Assembly: GCA_045627045.1 (NCBI GenBank)
Contig: JAZQMY010000063.1
Location: 1-44,594 of the forward strand
Source: SIG351 sp045627045
Lineage (GTDB): Bacteria > Bacillota > Clostridia > HGM11327
DNA length: 44,594 nt
Reading direction: 5' to 3'
Position numbers and translations under genes: made by a program. Positions within the stretch are counted from its first letter, which is position 1. Every line of letters starts with the position of its first letter. Under the pieces are notes generated by a model. The model did not search any database, was not told the origin of the DNA, and saw nothing but the letters and a program-made list of their open reading frames with translations. This document shows positions 31,494-39,867 of the stretch, in pieces.

Positions 31494-33800
31494 TTACTCT
31501 ACTGGGGAAGTAGTTACGCAATCGATATCGTCAATGATACCGTTGATCTTTTCTTTTCCGTACTCTGTCATCGAGAAATCACTGTTGTAGATATCGTTGA
31601 ATACCTTTTCGGCTTCCTCCACAGAGATATAGGCGTTGTTTTTGTGTGCAGTCCAGACGAAAATATCTCCGTCTTCGGTGAGATGCTTGGGATCCATGCC
31701 GATAACGATGTTTCTGCTGAAGTTGTTAGGCGTATAGTTTTCACCGTATTTAGCGTAAACATTTGTTACATATTCATGGAAAAGCTTATTTGCGCCATCT
31801 CTGTCGATGTTTTCATTTATGATCTTCTGCCTGATTTCGGGAATTCCGTATTTATTTCCGTTTTCATCAACAGCGCCGTGTGCGAAATACTCGTAGGAGA
31901 GAAGCTCGACCATCTTTTCCCATGCCGTGCCCTTGAGGTGCTCTGACCAGAGAGCAGAAGGACCTGAGGTTTCGTTATCAAAGAAGCCGATATTCTGAAG
32001 CTGATTTCTCCACTGCGGATAATCTGTATTGCCGGGGAGATATGCTCCGAGAGTTTGTTTGAGGAACTCTATTGTTTCACGGTGTCTTGCATCTTCGCAA
32101 GGACGTTCGTGAGTTGTTCCAATAAGGAATATGTTGTCATGAATGTCGGAGAATGAAGCATTGTTGAGCTTGATCGTGTTGCAGTTGTGTGAAACCGTGT
32201 TAGAGTTTACTTCATCACCGAATTCGCAGGCATGTACAAAGAGGTTGCCGTAAATTGCGGCTGAAGTAGCCATATCATCTGCATAGACCGAGCCGAGCCC
32301 CCATGTTGAAGTTCTCTTCTGACCGATATCGTGGAAATAATTATATCTGATCGTTGTGCCGATGATATCTGCTGCTCTGCCCCAATAAATTGCGGAGCCG
32401 TCGTCTGTGTCGCGGACTGCATCGTAAATTTCATTGTATTCGATGACTGTATCGATGCTGTGGAGGTAAATGAGCATATGAGGTGTGTTGTGAAGCTTGT
32501 TTCTTCTGATAACTGCACCTACTGTTGAATCAATATTGACTGCGCAGTTATATACTCGCTCGAATGTACCATTGTTGTAGATATCGTTTCCTTCGACAAG
32601 CAATCTGCCTGAAGTGAGTGTTCTCGGATCACCTGAACCGTTGTTTACGATGGCATTTCTGCCGAAGTCAAAGAGCGTGCTGTTAAGAACGGAAAGACCC
32701 GTTGTGCGGTTGCTTGAAATACCGTTTTTACTTGAGTGTGAGAGAACGCAATCCGTGATAGTGATATCGTTTCCGCCTTCGAGCGTGAACATACTTGTTG
32801 CGTTGAGAGTGACGGTAAGTCCCTTGAATGTAACGTTCGTTGCGTTATTGAGCTCAAAAGTCGTAGGATTGAGTGAGAAACGGATATCATCCTTATTATC
32901 ATCGGAAACGTAATAGAAGAGCTTGTTCTCGTAGTCGATGAAAAACTCCATGCTGTCGGAAAGCTCTTCAAAGATGTTGAAGAAGAAGAATCTTCTGTAT
33001 TTGTACTCATCTTCCTTTTCAAAACGGTAGTGGAGTCCTGTTCCTGCCGATGAGGTTGCCGTCTTTGCCTCGATATCGATGTCAGAGATAGGATAAGTCT
33101 TGTAGTTCCAGTTATGCCAGAAGTAGCCGGAAACCCATGAAGACTTTCTTGAGCTTTCACTCCAGAATCTATTTATGTGGTCAACTGCACCTGTATCAAG
33201 ACGTATGTGGAACGGAGCAGACATAAACGGCTCTTCGTGCTCTATGTACTGCGCAAAGAGATAACCCTCATCAGTGCTCCAATCAAGAGGATTCACTTTC
33301 TTTGGCCAACGTGCAGGATACATATGAGATCCGTTCTTTGTGAAGAGAGATGAGCCGGAGAGTGTGTAAACCGTAGCATACGGCTTCTGAAAAGTCTCAT
33401 ATGACTGAATTTTGTCGATGCAGTCTGAAATATCTATTGCACGAAGCTTCTTTCTTGCTTCGGGGTCGATAATTCTTGAGAGAACGGCTTTGTCAGCAAC
33501 CTTCTTTGAAGCCTTTGTGTTGAGCTTGATACCGCCGTTAAGAACAGGCTTTTCTTTTCCACAAGCGAGAAAGCGAAGCTCGGCATCGGGCGAGCCTGAA
33601 ATCTTTTCGTCAAGAACGAGAATATCGTCTGAAACATCGTATTCGCCGCCCTTGAACAATACATCAACAGGCTTTTTTCCGTCTGCGAGTATTTCCTCAA
33701 GCTTTGCTCTGATGCCCCGGAGTGTTTTAAGAGGTGCGGATGAGCTTCCGCAGTTTTTGTCAGAGCCGTCCGGTGAGACGTATAATTTAATTTTTTCCAT
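31494..33800 (-). CDS. Large right-handed beta-helix protein, probable carbohydrate-active enzyme
   Basis: A 768-residue protein. The opening KLYVSPDGSDKNCGSSSAPL followed by KTL is the usual start of beta-helix glycosidases and lyases. Repeating strand-turn units follow (NVTFKGLTVTLNATS, DITITDCVLSHSSKNGIS, GLSVLNSTLFDFGRNAIVNN, RLLVEGNDIYNNG, TVIEYNEIYDAVRD, TIRYNYFHDIG, SDIHDNIFLIG), typical of a right-handed parallel beta-helix. The last 170 residues are helical. No signal peptide is present, so it should be cytoplasmic and may act on imported oligosaccharides. The exact family and substrate cannot be told by eye. AAGGAG precedes the ATG. It is the last of four minus-strand genes behind the thyA promoter, an unusual partnership that may only be read-through. 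Confidence 0.78.
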   Translation of the reverse strand: MEKIKLYVSPDGSDKNCGSSSAPLKTLRGIRAKLEEILADGKKPVDVLFKGGEYDVSDDILVLDEKISGSPDAELRFLACGKEKPVLNGGIKLNTKASKKVADKAVLSRIIDPEARKKLRAIDISDCIDKIQSYETFQKPYATVYTLSGSSLFTKNGSHMYPARWPKKVNPLDWSTDEGYLFAQYIEHEEPFMSAPFHIRLDTGAVDHINRFWSESSRKSSWVSGYFWHNWNYKTYPISDIDIEAKTATSSAGTGLHYRFEKEDEYKYRRFFFFNIFEELSDSMEFFIDYENKLFYYVSDDNKDDIRFSLNPTTFELNNATNVTFKGLTVTLNATSMFTLEGGNDITITDCVLSHSSKNGISSNRTTGLSVLNSTLFDFGRNAIVNNGSGDPRTLTSGRLLVEGNDIYNNGTFERVYNCAVNIDSTVGAVIRRNKLHNTPHMLIYLHSIDTVIEYNEIYDAVRDTDDGSAIYWGRAADIIGTTIRYNYFHDIGQKRTSTWGLGSVYADDMATSAAIYGNLFVHACEFGDEVNSNTVSHNCNTIKLNNASFSDIHDNIFLIGTTHERPCEDARHRETIEFLKQTLGAYLPGNTDYPQWRNQLQNIGFFDNETSGPSALWSEHLKGTAWEKMVELLSYEYFAHGAVDENGNKYGIPEIRQKIINENIDRDGANKLFHEYVTNVYAKYGENYTPNNFSRNIVIGMDPKHLTEDGDIFVWTAHKNNAYISVEEAEKVFNDIYNSDFSMTEYGKEKINGIIDDIDCVTTSPVE

Positions 33801-33842
33801 TTTTTCTCCTTAAAGTGAGTTATTGCCGAAGACGACAGTGGA

Positions 33843-34880
33843 TCAGTGGATCGTGCCGTCTGAGTGGAGTCTTCTTTGTTTTGTTTCGTTTTTCTTTCTG
33901 TCCGCAATGTATTTTACGGTGAAGAAGCAGGCAAGTATAATGATTGTTGCAAGAAAGCCGTTTTCAAATCCTGCCTTTGTTCCGGAAAGGAAGCCTTCCT
34001 TGAAGAATTCAAGCTCAACGATTCCGGGTACTGCCGCTGAATAGACAGGCAGAACTATGCCTGAAATAAGCGTCCAGAAGAGCCTGAATGTGAAGGCGAA
34101 CCATATTGAGCTGAATCTCAATGTTGTCCATGAGAGGAACATACCCATTGCAAAGAATGTCAGGTATGTTGGGATTGCCGTGCTCGGAATGCCCTTGAAC
34201 AATGTGAAAAGCAGGGATGTCACTATCATAGTGAGCACAGTGCCGTACTTTTTCAGCTTGAAAATCAGATAACCTCTGAAAAACAGCTCCTCAAATATAC
34301 ACGTCAGGATTATATCAATTCCCCAGATGATTTCGTAATAGTTGAATACGAGATCGCCTGTGATTCCGGCGTAACCGAGGAGTATGAATATATTGAATAT
34401 AAGAAATACGGATACAATTCCGAAAATGGATCCGAGTCCCAGATCTGCGCCTGTCTGAAGTGTTTTGCGAAGCCCGAGCGATGAATGCGTTGTGTCCTCG
34501 ATCATCGGGAAGAAGAACACAAGAGCGGCAATTACCGCGAGGCTTATCGTCATTCTGCTTATAACGGTAAAGACGGGATGAGATTCAATGTATGCCGAAG
34601 CGGCTTCCTTGAGTGCTTCGACGTTATTTGCAAGAGAGGGATCTGCTTTTGTGCAGATATCGGTCACAACCGAGTTCATTATAAGCCTGAATACAAAGCT
34701 CAGCACCGCAATGGCGGCAACAAGGAAAAGCACTGTATAAAGCGGCTTTTCGGCATCCTGCCAGACGGATGAGCTCTTTTTACTTGAATCTGTTTTTGCG
34801 GGCTTTACTGCGGCGTTTTTTTGCTCTGAAGTGATAAGTTTTTCAAGCTGTCTGTTCTTTTTGTTTTTTCTGCTTGACAT
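33843..34880 (-). CDS. CPBP-family membrane protein with degenerate protease motifs
   Basis: A 345-residue polytopic protein with a lysine-rich cytoplasmic N-terminus (about 45 residues) and about eight hydrophobic segments. Motif 1 of the CPBP/Abi intramembrane protease family is intact: FEELFFRGYL (Glu197, Glu198, Arg202). Motif 2, normally FxxxH, reads FTLFK (Lys229), and motif 3, normally HxxxN, reads RLFWT (Arg266, Thr270). The metal-binding His residues are thus replaced. The paralogue at 36441-37496 keeps all of them. This protein is probably not an active protease and may act as a scaffold, immunity-type or regulatory relative. It follows folA by 14 bases. Confidence 0.82.
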   Translation of the reverse strand: MSSRKNKKNRQLEKLITSEQKNAAVKPAKTDSSKKSSSVWQDAEKPLYTVLFLVAAIAVLSFVFRLIMNSVVTDICTKADPSLANNVEALKEAASAYIESHPVFTVISRMTISLAVIAALVFFFPMIEDTTHSSLGLRKTLQTGADLGLGSIFGIVSVFLIFNIFILLGYAGITGDLVFNYYEIIWGIDIILTCIFEELFFRGYLIFKLKKYGTVLTMIVTSLLFTLFKGIPSTAIPTYLTFFAMGMFLSWTTLRFSSIWFAFTFRLFWTLISGIVLPVYSAAVPGIVELEFFKEGFLSGTKAGFENGFLATIIILACFFTVKYIADRKKNETKQRRLHSDGTIH

Positions 34881-34894
34881 GATTTTTCCTGAAA

Positions 34895-35413
34895 TTATTT
34901 ATTGTATCTGAGCGGAGAAGGGTTGATGTAGTCAACGTATGAAAAATCAACTCCGCACACACTGTGAATTATTCCTGACTGCCATTTTATCTTCCAGCCG
35001 AGCTCATCAAGATCGTCCGCAAAAGTATCGGCATCGTATGTGGCATATATTTTTGTGACATAAGCGCCTTCGGCATAGGGCAGGAGCTGCCTGTAGATTT
35101 CTCCGCCGCCGATTACGAAAATATCGCCTTCAAGAGACTCTGATTTCTCAAAAAAGTCATCTAACGAATGTACGATTATTGCGTTTTCACATTCAAAATC
35201 GGTGCTTCTCGTGAGAACGTAATTCATTCTCTGCGGAAGTCCTTTTTTGCCGGGGAGTGAGAGAAGCGTTTTCTTTCCCATAAGGACGGATTTGCCTCTT
35301 GTGAGCGCTCTGAATCTGTCCTTCAGGTCCTCGGGGATATGAACGAGAAGATCTCCGTTCTTTCCGAGTCCCCAATTCTTATCAGCTGAATAAATGAGCC
35401 ATATCTTGTTCAT
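34895..35413 (-). CDS. folA: Dihydrofolate reductase
   Basis: Regenerates tetrahydrofolate from the dihydrofolate produced by thymidylate synthase. The 172-residue protein begins IWLIYSADKNWGLGKNGDLL, with the family's W-G-I/L-G-x-x-G-x-L loop, followed by the catalytic acid region VHIPEDLKDRFRALTRGKSV, then VLMGKKTLLSLPGKKGLPQR and FVIGGGEIYRQLLPYA (NADPH-binding). It lies 16 bases after thyA in the standard thyA-folA pair. Length is normal. Confidence 0.94.
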   Translation of the reverse strand: MNKIWLIYSADKNWGLGKNGDLLVHIPEDLKDRFRALTRGKSVLMGKKTLLSLPGKKGLPQRMNYVLTRSTDFECENAIIVHSLDDFFEKSESLEGDIFVIGGGEIYRQLLPYAEGAYVTKIYATYDADTFADDLDELGWKIKWQSGIIHSVCGVDFSYVDYINPSPLRYNK

Positions 35414-35429
35414 AATGTAAAAGCCTTTC

Positions 35430-36263
35430 TTATTCTGCTATCGGGATATTCTTTATCTGCGGACCGGGATTGTAGCCAATAAGCTCGAAGTCTTCACGTT
35501 TGAAATCATAGAAATTCTTGACATCGGGATTGATTTTGAGGACAGGAGCAGGCTGAGGCTCACGGGTGATAAGTTCCTTGATGAGCGGAATGTGTCTGTC
35601 ATAGATGTGGGCATCAGCGATAACGTGAACAAATTCACCGACCTCAAGACCTGATACCTGGGCAAGCATATGAACGAGAATTGCGTATTCAACTACGTTC
35701 ATATTGTTTGCAGGAAGAATATCGTTCGAACGTTGGTTAAGTATTGCATTGAGCTTGTTGCCTGTAACGTTGAAGGTCATGCTGTATGCGCACGGATAAA
35801 GATGCATCTCATTAAGGTCGCTGTGAACGAAAATATTAGTGATCATGCGGCGGCTCTGCGGATTGTGCTTGAGATCGTAAAGAATTCTGTCGACCTGATC
35901 GAATTCACCGTCGGGATATTTGTGCTTTACTCCGAGCTGATAGCCGTAAGCTTTGCCGATGGAGCCTGTTTCGTCAGCCCATGCATCCCAGATGTGCCAG
36001 CCGAGATCCTTGATGTTGTTTGATTTTTTCTGCCAGATCCAGAGTATTTCATCGATCGAAACCTTCATTGATGTGGGACGGAGAGTGAGAATAGGGAACT
36101 CCTTTGAAAGATCGTATCTGTTTACTACACCGAATTTTTTTATTGTGTGTGCCGGCTCGCCTGTATCTGCCCAGACGGGACGAACCTTCTGTCCTTCGGT
36201 GCTGTAACCGTTTTCCAGGATGTCTTTGACCATATCAATAAAAATGAGATCTGCTTTACTCAT
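35430..36263 (-). CDS. thyA: Thymidylate synthase (ThyA type)
   Basis: Methylates dUMP to dTMP with methylenetetrahydrofolate. The 277-residue protein has LTLRPTSMKVSIDEILWIWQ, DLGWHIWDAWADETGSIGKAYGYQL in two consecutive blocks, the nucleophile block HLYPCAYSMTFNV (Cys158), NQRSNDILPANNMNVVEYAI and ADAHIYDRHIPL. The segment after QRS is the clostridial variant (S-N-D-x-x-P-A-N-N) in place of the commoner D-x-x-L-G-x-P-F-N. AAGGAG precedes the ATG. First gene of the four-gene minus-strand run. Confidence 0.95.
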   Translation of the reverse strand: MSKADLIFIDMVKDILENGYSTEGQKVRPVWADTGEPAHTIKKFGVVNRYDLSKEFPILTLRPTSMKVSIDEILWIWQKKSNNIKDLGWHIWDAWADETGSIGKAYGYQLGVKHKYPDGEFDQVDRILYDLKHNPQSRRMITNIFVHSDLNEMHLYPCAYSMTFNVTGNKLNAILNQRSNDILPANNMNVVEYAILVHMLAQVSGLEVGEFVHVIADAHIYDRHIPLIKELITREPQPAPVLKINPDVKNFYDFKREDFELIGYNPGPQIKNIPIAE

Positions 36264-36297
36264 TGAATTATCTCCTTAATAGATGTTTATTTTTACT

Positions 36298-36326
36298 ATT
36301 ATACACTATTTTGAAAAATATTTCAA
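36298..36326 (-). promoter_or_regulatory. Sigma-A type promoter for thyA-folA and following genes
   Basis: Minus strand: TTGAAA (36326-36321), 17-base spacer, TATAAT (36303-36298), about 35 bases before thyA. Confidence 0.72.
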
Positions 36327-36384
36327 TGAAAAAAGTTATTTTTCTGAATACCTTTTTTCAAAACGGCACGAATGCCTTTCTTTA

Positions 36385-36413
36385 TTGACAAATACAAAGT
36401 GATATGCTATAAT
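36385..36413 (+). promoter_or_regulatory. Full-consensus sigma-A promoter with extended -10
   Basis: TTGACA (36385-36390), 17-base spacer, TATAAT (36408-36413) preceded by TGC. The 11 bases TATGCTATAAT are shared with the XRE promoter at 3691-3701. Confidence 0.84.
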
Positions 36414-36440
36414 TAAGAAAAAACAAAAGAGGGATATTTT

Positions 36441-37496
36441 ATGAGTTTTCTTGATAAGTATATTCCGAGAACTAAAGTTCTTGATGATGCGAAGAAAGGC
36501 AGAAAAGGCTTTGGGATAGGTCTTGAAACGCTTATTTTTGCAGCTATCCAGATGATATCGACATTTGTGCAGTCGATTCCTATGTCAGCGGCGGCGATTT
36601 TAGTGTTGAATTTTAATACAGAGTTTTCATCAAAGTTGGATGAAATTGTAAAAACTCTCACCGAATCGGATTACGGCGTTGAAGCGTTGACGAATTATAT
36701 GAATTCGTATATGGATGTGATCAATGAGGTAATAGGAAGTCTTTCACTGCTTTTGCTTTTCCTGACTGCCATACCGATTATAATCGTTATAGTGTACTGC
36801 ACAAAGCTTGAGAAGAGACCGATCGTTTCTCTGGGCTTCAGGAAGGGGAACGCCGTAGGAGAATACCTTATCGGTCTTGTGATTGGAGCGTTGATGCTTT
36901 TTGCGGCATTGGCGATCTGCATTGTAAAGGGCAGTGTCAGGGTCGATTTTTCAAATTTCAGCTTTTCACCTGTAATCATTGCGTTCCTGCTTGGCTATAT
37001 GGTACAGGGTATGAGCGAGGAAGTGCTTTGCAGAGGATATTATATGGTCTCTGTATCACGCAGAACGAATTATTTCTGGGCGATTCTCATAAGCAGCCTT
37101 ATTTTTGCATTCCTTCATCTTGCAAATAATGGCGTTACACTCCTTGCTGCATTGAATCTGACACTTTTCGGAATTTTTGCCGCAGTTTATTTCCTCAAGC
37201 GCGGAAGCATATGGGGAATTGCCGCAATTCATACGGCATGGAATTTCACGCAGGGAAATATATTCGGAGTGTCTGTCAGCGGAATGACAACTCAGCCTTC
37301 AATATTTGCAGCTGAGTATGTTCAATCAAAGTCTGACTATATTTGGAACGGCGGAGAATTCGGGCTTGAGGGCGGCGTTGCGGTTACGTTCGTTCTTGTC
37401 ATAGCGATTCTTGCACTGTTGATGACAAAGACAAAGGCATCCGAAATTTCGGATGTGAAGCCGGAGCAGAAAGAAGAAGAGCCTTCGGAGATATAA
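36441..37496 (+). CDS. CPBP-family intramembrane glutamic/metalloprotease
   Basis: A 351-residue polytopic membrane protein with all three family motifs: MSEEVLCRGYY (Glu193, Glu194, Arg198), FAFLH (Phe222, His226) and HTAWN (His264, Asn268). CPBP proteases cleave substrates in the membrane; bacterial members act on bacteriocin-related peptides or signalling proteins, but the substrate here is unknown. The final 25 residues are charged and cytoplasmic. It has its own consensus promoter and terminator and faces thyA divergently. Its closest relative in the window is the degenerate protein at 33843-34880. Confidence 0.9.
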   Translation: MSFLDKYIPRTKVLDDAKKGRKGFGIGLETLIFAAIQMISTFVQSIPMSAAAILVLNFNTEFSSKLDEIVKTLTESDYGVEALTNYMNSYMDVINEVIGSLSLLLLFLTAIPIIIVIVYCTKLEKRPIVSLGFRKGNAVGEYLIGLVIGALMLFAALAICIVKGSVRVDFSNFSFSPVIIAFLLGYMVQGMSEEVLCRGYYMVSVSRRTNYFWAILISSLIFAFLHLANNGVTLLAALNLTLFGIFAAVYFLKRGSIWGIAAIHTAWNFTQGNIFGVSVSGMTTQPSIFAAEYVQSKSDYIWNGGEFGLEGGVAVTFVLVIAILALLMTKTKASEISDVKPEQKEEEPSEI

Positions 37497-37519
37497 AAAG
37501 AAAAATATAATGAAAAATA

Positions 37520-37568
37520 AAAACTGCCTGATGAGATGAATGAATCTCTTCGGGCAGTTTTGTTTTTT
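37520..37568. terminator. Bidirectional intrinsic terminator
   Basis: An 18-bp stem with one mismatch and one G-T pair (37520-37537 with 37544-37561), 6-base loop, then TGT7. It ends both the CPBP gene and the convergent beta-helix gene. Confidence 0.88.
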
Positions 37569-37570
37569 TG

Positions 37571-38650
37571 TTAAATGTCGGCAATAGGATTGGTTGCTGC
37601 GGGGAGTGAAATGTTGTTTTCAATGATACAGCTGTCATTTGCAGAGGTGATTATAATGCTTTCATCTCTTGCACCCCGGATCATTGTGTTGTCCTTGACG
37701 ATACAACCGTAGCATCCGCCTATTATGATATTATTATGCGGAGTGAGAATTCCGCCACCTCCGTCGTTTACGCCTGCCTGCATTGAGTTGGCTGAAATGA
37801 CGGTATTTATGCAGTTTTGCATTTTCAGATGACAGCTCGCATATTCTGCAGGCGTCTCGCCTTCGTTGTAGGCACCGCTTCTGCGGAAAATATTGCCCGT
37901 AACGGTTACAAGCTTGATTTTGGCATCGCTTTTTCCGAGGGAAAGAGCAGGCCCGAAATTCCTGTCAAAGAAATTGCCTGTTATGTTGTAGGAATCGCCT
38001 CTCGGAAATATGAATCCGCCTGATTTGTTCCATTCGACTCTGTTTCCGGTGCAGGTGATTGAGCAGCAGATTTCGCCGCCGAGAATACCGCCTTTTTCGT
38101 TTGCCGTAAACCAGTTGTCGGAAAGAAAAGCATCCCATCCATCAATGAAAAGGCCTGCATTTTTGTTTCTTGAGAGCATGGAATGTCTCACAGAGAAGCA
38201 CCAGATATGTTCAAGATGAACACCGTCACCCGAAAAGCCGTTCACCCTGCAATCATCTAAAGTGGGCGTGTCTTCCTCACTGCCGCCGTTGTATTCGGGC
38301 CAGTAAACGTAAATTCCGTGGATGTTTTTGCCGAGACTTCTGCCTTCAAAGCTCATTCCGGAGATACAGCATCCGAAGGCTCCGGTGATGTCGAGAAGCG
38401 AAGAGACGTTTTCGTCATTCAGGACAAATGTTGAGCTTCCCGGACTTCTGAAGCTCCATGAGGAAGCTCCGACAAGCGACACTGCCTGACCGTGCATATG
38501 CAGATGCGATACGGAATATGTTCCAGGCGGAACGATTACCTTGCCGCGGCATTTTGCGGCGTCATTAAATGCTCTCTGTATCGAAGCGGTGCAGTCAGTA
38601 ACACCGTCACCAACTGCACCGTATAATGTAATATCAAATTCTGTATTCAT
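37571..38650 (-). CDS. Pectate-lyase-superfamily (beta-helix) protein
   Basis: A 359-residue protein. It opens FDITLYGAVGDGVTDCTASI, QRAFNDAA, KVIVPPGTYSVSHLHMHG, the typical start of the pectate lyase 3 / GH28-like beta-helix superfamily. Repeating N-x-F/x-x-N turns follow (LSDNWFTANEKGGILGG, TCTGNRVEWNKSGGFIFP, NITGNFFDRNFGPALSLG, VISANSMQAG, IVKDNTMIRGA, IIENNISLP). There is no signal peptide, so it is probably cytoplasmic. Its ATG overlaps the stop of the upstream Gfo/Idh/MocA gene (TGATG), so the two are translationally coupled and likely work on the same sugar. Catalytic residues cannot be assigned by eye. Confidence 0.83.
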   Translation of the reverse strand: MNTEFDITLYGAVGDGVTDCTASIQRAFNDAAKCRGKVIVPPGTYSVSHLHMHGQAVSLVGASSWSFRSPGSSTFVLNDENVSSLLDITGAFGCCISGMSFEGRSLGKNIHGIYVYWPEYNGGSEEDTPTLDDCRVNGFSGDGVHLEHIWCFSVRHSMLSRNKNAGLFIDGWDAFLSDNWFTANEKGGILGGEICCSITCTGNRVEWNKSGGFIFPRGDSYNITGNFFDRNFGPALSLGKSDAKIKLVTVTGNIFRRSGAYNEGETPAEYASCHLKMQNCINTVISANSMQAGVNDGGGGILTPHNNIIIGGCYGCIVKDNTMIRGARDESIIITSANDSCIIENNISLPAATNPIADI

Positions 38651-39780
38651 CAGAGCTTAACGATTTTGTCCTCGATGGGAGCGTTAGGTCTGAAATTCGG
38701 AACCTGCATAGTTCTGCCGTTGTTTACAACAGAAAGCTCTGAGAGGAGGCCTACTGCAGTCCATTCACAAGCCTTATAAACGTTAACGTCAGGCTGAACA
38801 CCTGTTCTGATGGCGTTTATGAAGTCTTCAACGATAAAGAAGTCGCCGCCGCCGTGACCGGAATGATTCTGCTCATCAGTAGCCTTCTTGTAACGTTCAG
38901 GCAGATAATCCCAGTACTTGTCGAGGCCTTCCCAATGCATACAGCTATGATGGTTATTTGGTCCTTCGATTGAAAGCTTATCCTGATCTGTGAGACCTGA
39001 TGAGCTCTGGTAGATGCCCTTTGTACCCTGGAGCTGATAATATGTCATGTTGTGCGGACGAGGTGACATACAGTCAACACGGAGGTTGATGAGTCTGCCT
39101 TTTTCTGTTCTGCACATAGTAGTCGTTCCGCTGTCCTGCTTCAGACCGATTTCGTTTCTTACACCGGGGCTGAAGGTTGAAATTTCTGTTATTCTGTCAT
39201 CGCTGAGCCAAGTCATAACCGGACCAAGGCTGTGAGTGGGGTAGAAGTTACCTCTCTTGCCGCACTGCCAGTAAGATCTCCATGAACGCTTGCCGTTCGG
39301 ATATACGAAGAGACCGTCAATGTTGTGAAGATACATACATTCAGCGTAGTATGGTTCGCCGAAAATGCCCTTCTTTACCATCTGGTTGATGAGCTGGATC
39401 TGAGGAGTATAAATATAGTTTTCAGCCATCATGTAGATGCCATTGTACTTCTCAACGCATTCGCAGAGCCACCAGAGTTCGTCCATTGTTACACCTGCAG
39501 TAACTTCGCTCAGAACGTGCTTGCCTGCTTCGAGAGCGGCAATGGCCTGAGGAACGTGGCACTGCATAGGAGTAGCGATAACTACTGCATCAATATCTGA
39601 TTCGAGCATATCGTCGAAAACACGATATGTCTTTTCTATTCCGAGTTCAGCAGCTTCCTGCTTGAGAACATCTTCATCAAGGTTGCAAAGTGCTGTTATC
39701 TCAACGTCATCAAGAGCACGGAGACCCATAACAGTTGACATACCTCTTGCACCGGCAATACCGACTTTAATTTTTTTCAT
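38650..39780 (-). CDS. Gfo/Idh/MocA-family protein, possibly a GH109-like NAD-dependent glycosidase
   Basis: A 376-residue protein with an N-terminal Rossmann fold (KVGIAGARGMSTVMGLRALD) and VVIATPMQCHVPQAIAALEA, GKHVLSEVTAGVT, where the usual EKP motif is SEV, so the conserved Lys is missing. The C-terminal half has NYIYTPQIQLINQMVKKGIF, GEPYYAECMYLHN and GNFYPTHSLGPVMTWLS. The GN-x-YPTH-x-LGP block is what I recall from GH109-type alpha-N-acetylgalactosaminidases and relatives, which use NAD for glycoside cleavage. A sugar dehydrogenase remains possible. AAAGGAT precedes the ATG, and a consensus promoter lies upstream. It is coupled to the beta-helix gene. Confidence 0.82.
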   Translation of the reverse strand: MKKIKVGIAGARGMSTVMGLRALDDVEITALCNLDEDVLKQEAAELGIEKTYRVFDDMLESDIDAVVIATPMQCHVPQAIAALEAGKHVLSEVTAGVTMDELWWLCECVEKYNGIYMMAENYIYTPQIQLINQMVKKGIFGEPYYAECMYLHNIDGLFVYPNGKRSWRSYWQCGKRGNFYPTHSLGPVMTWLSDDRITEISTFSPGVRNEIGLKQDSGTTTMCRTEKGRLINLRVDCMSPRPHNMTYYQLQGTKGIYQSSSGLTDQDKLSIEGPNNHHSCMHWEGLDKYWDYLPERYKKATDEQNHSGHGGGDFFIVEDFINAIRTGVQPDVNVYKACEWTAVGLLSELSVVNNGRTMQVPNFRPNAPIEDKIVKL

Positions 39781-39831
39781 TTGATTTTATCCTTTCTGAA
39801 AAGTGATAAGGAAAAAGCTTTCCATATCAAT

Positions 39832-39860
39832 ATTATAACATACTCATATTAAATTGTCAA
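39832..39860 (-). promoter_or_regulatory. Full-consensus sigma-A promoter for the Gfo/Idh - beta-helix pair
   Basis: Minus strand: TTGACA (39860-39855), 17-base spacer, TATAAT (39837-39832). It begins 8 bases past the stop of the preceding gene, and no terminator is visible between them. Confidence 0.83.
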
Positions 39861-39867
39861 AATAAAA

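Noticed and set aside
31407..31946. A 179-codon plus-strand open frame.
   Set aside because: It lies antisense to the C-terminal part of the large beta-helix gene, contains runs typical of antisense translation and has no ribosome binding site.
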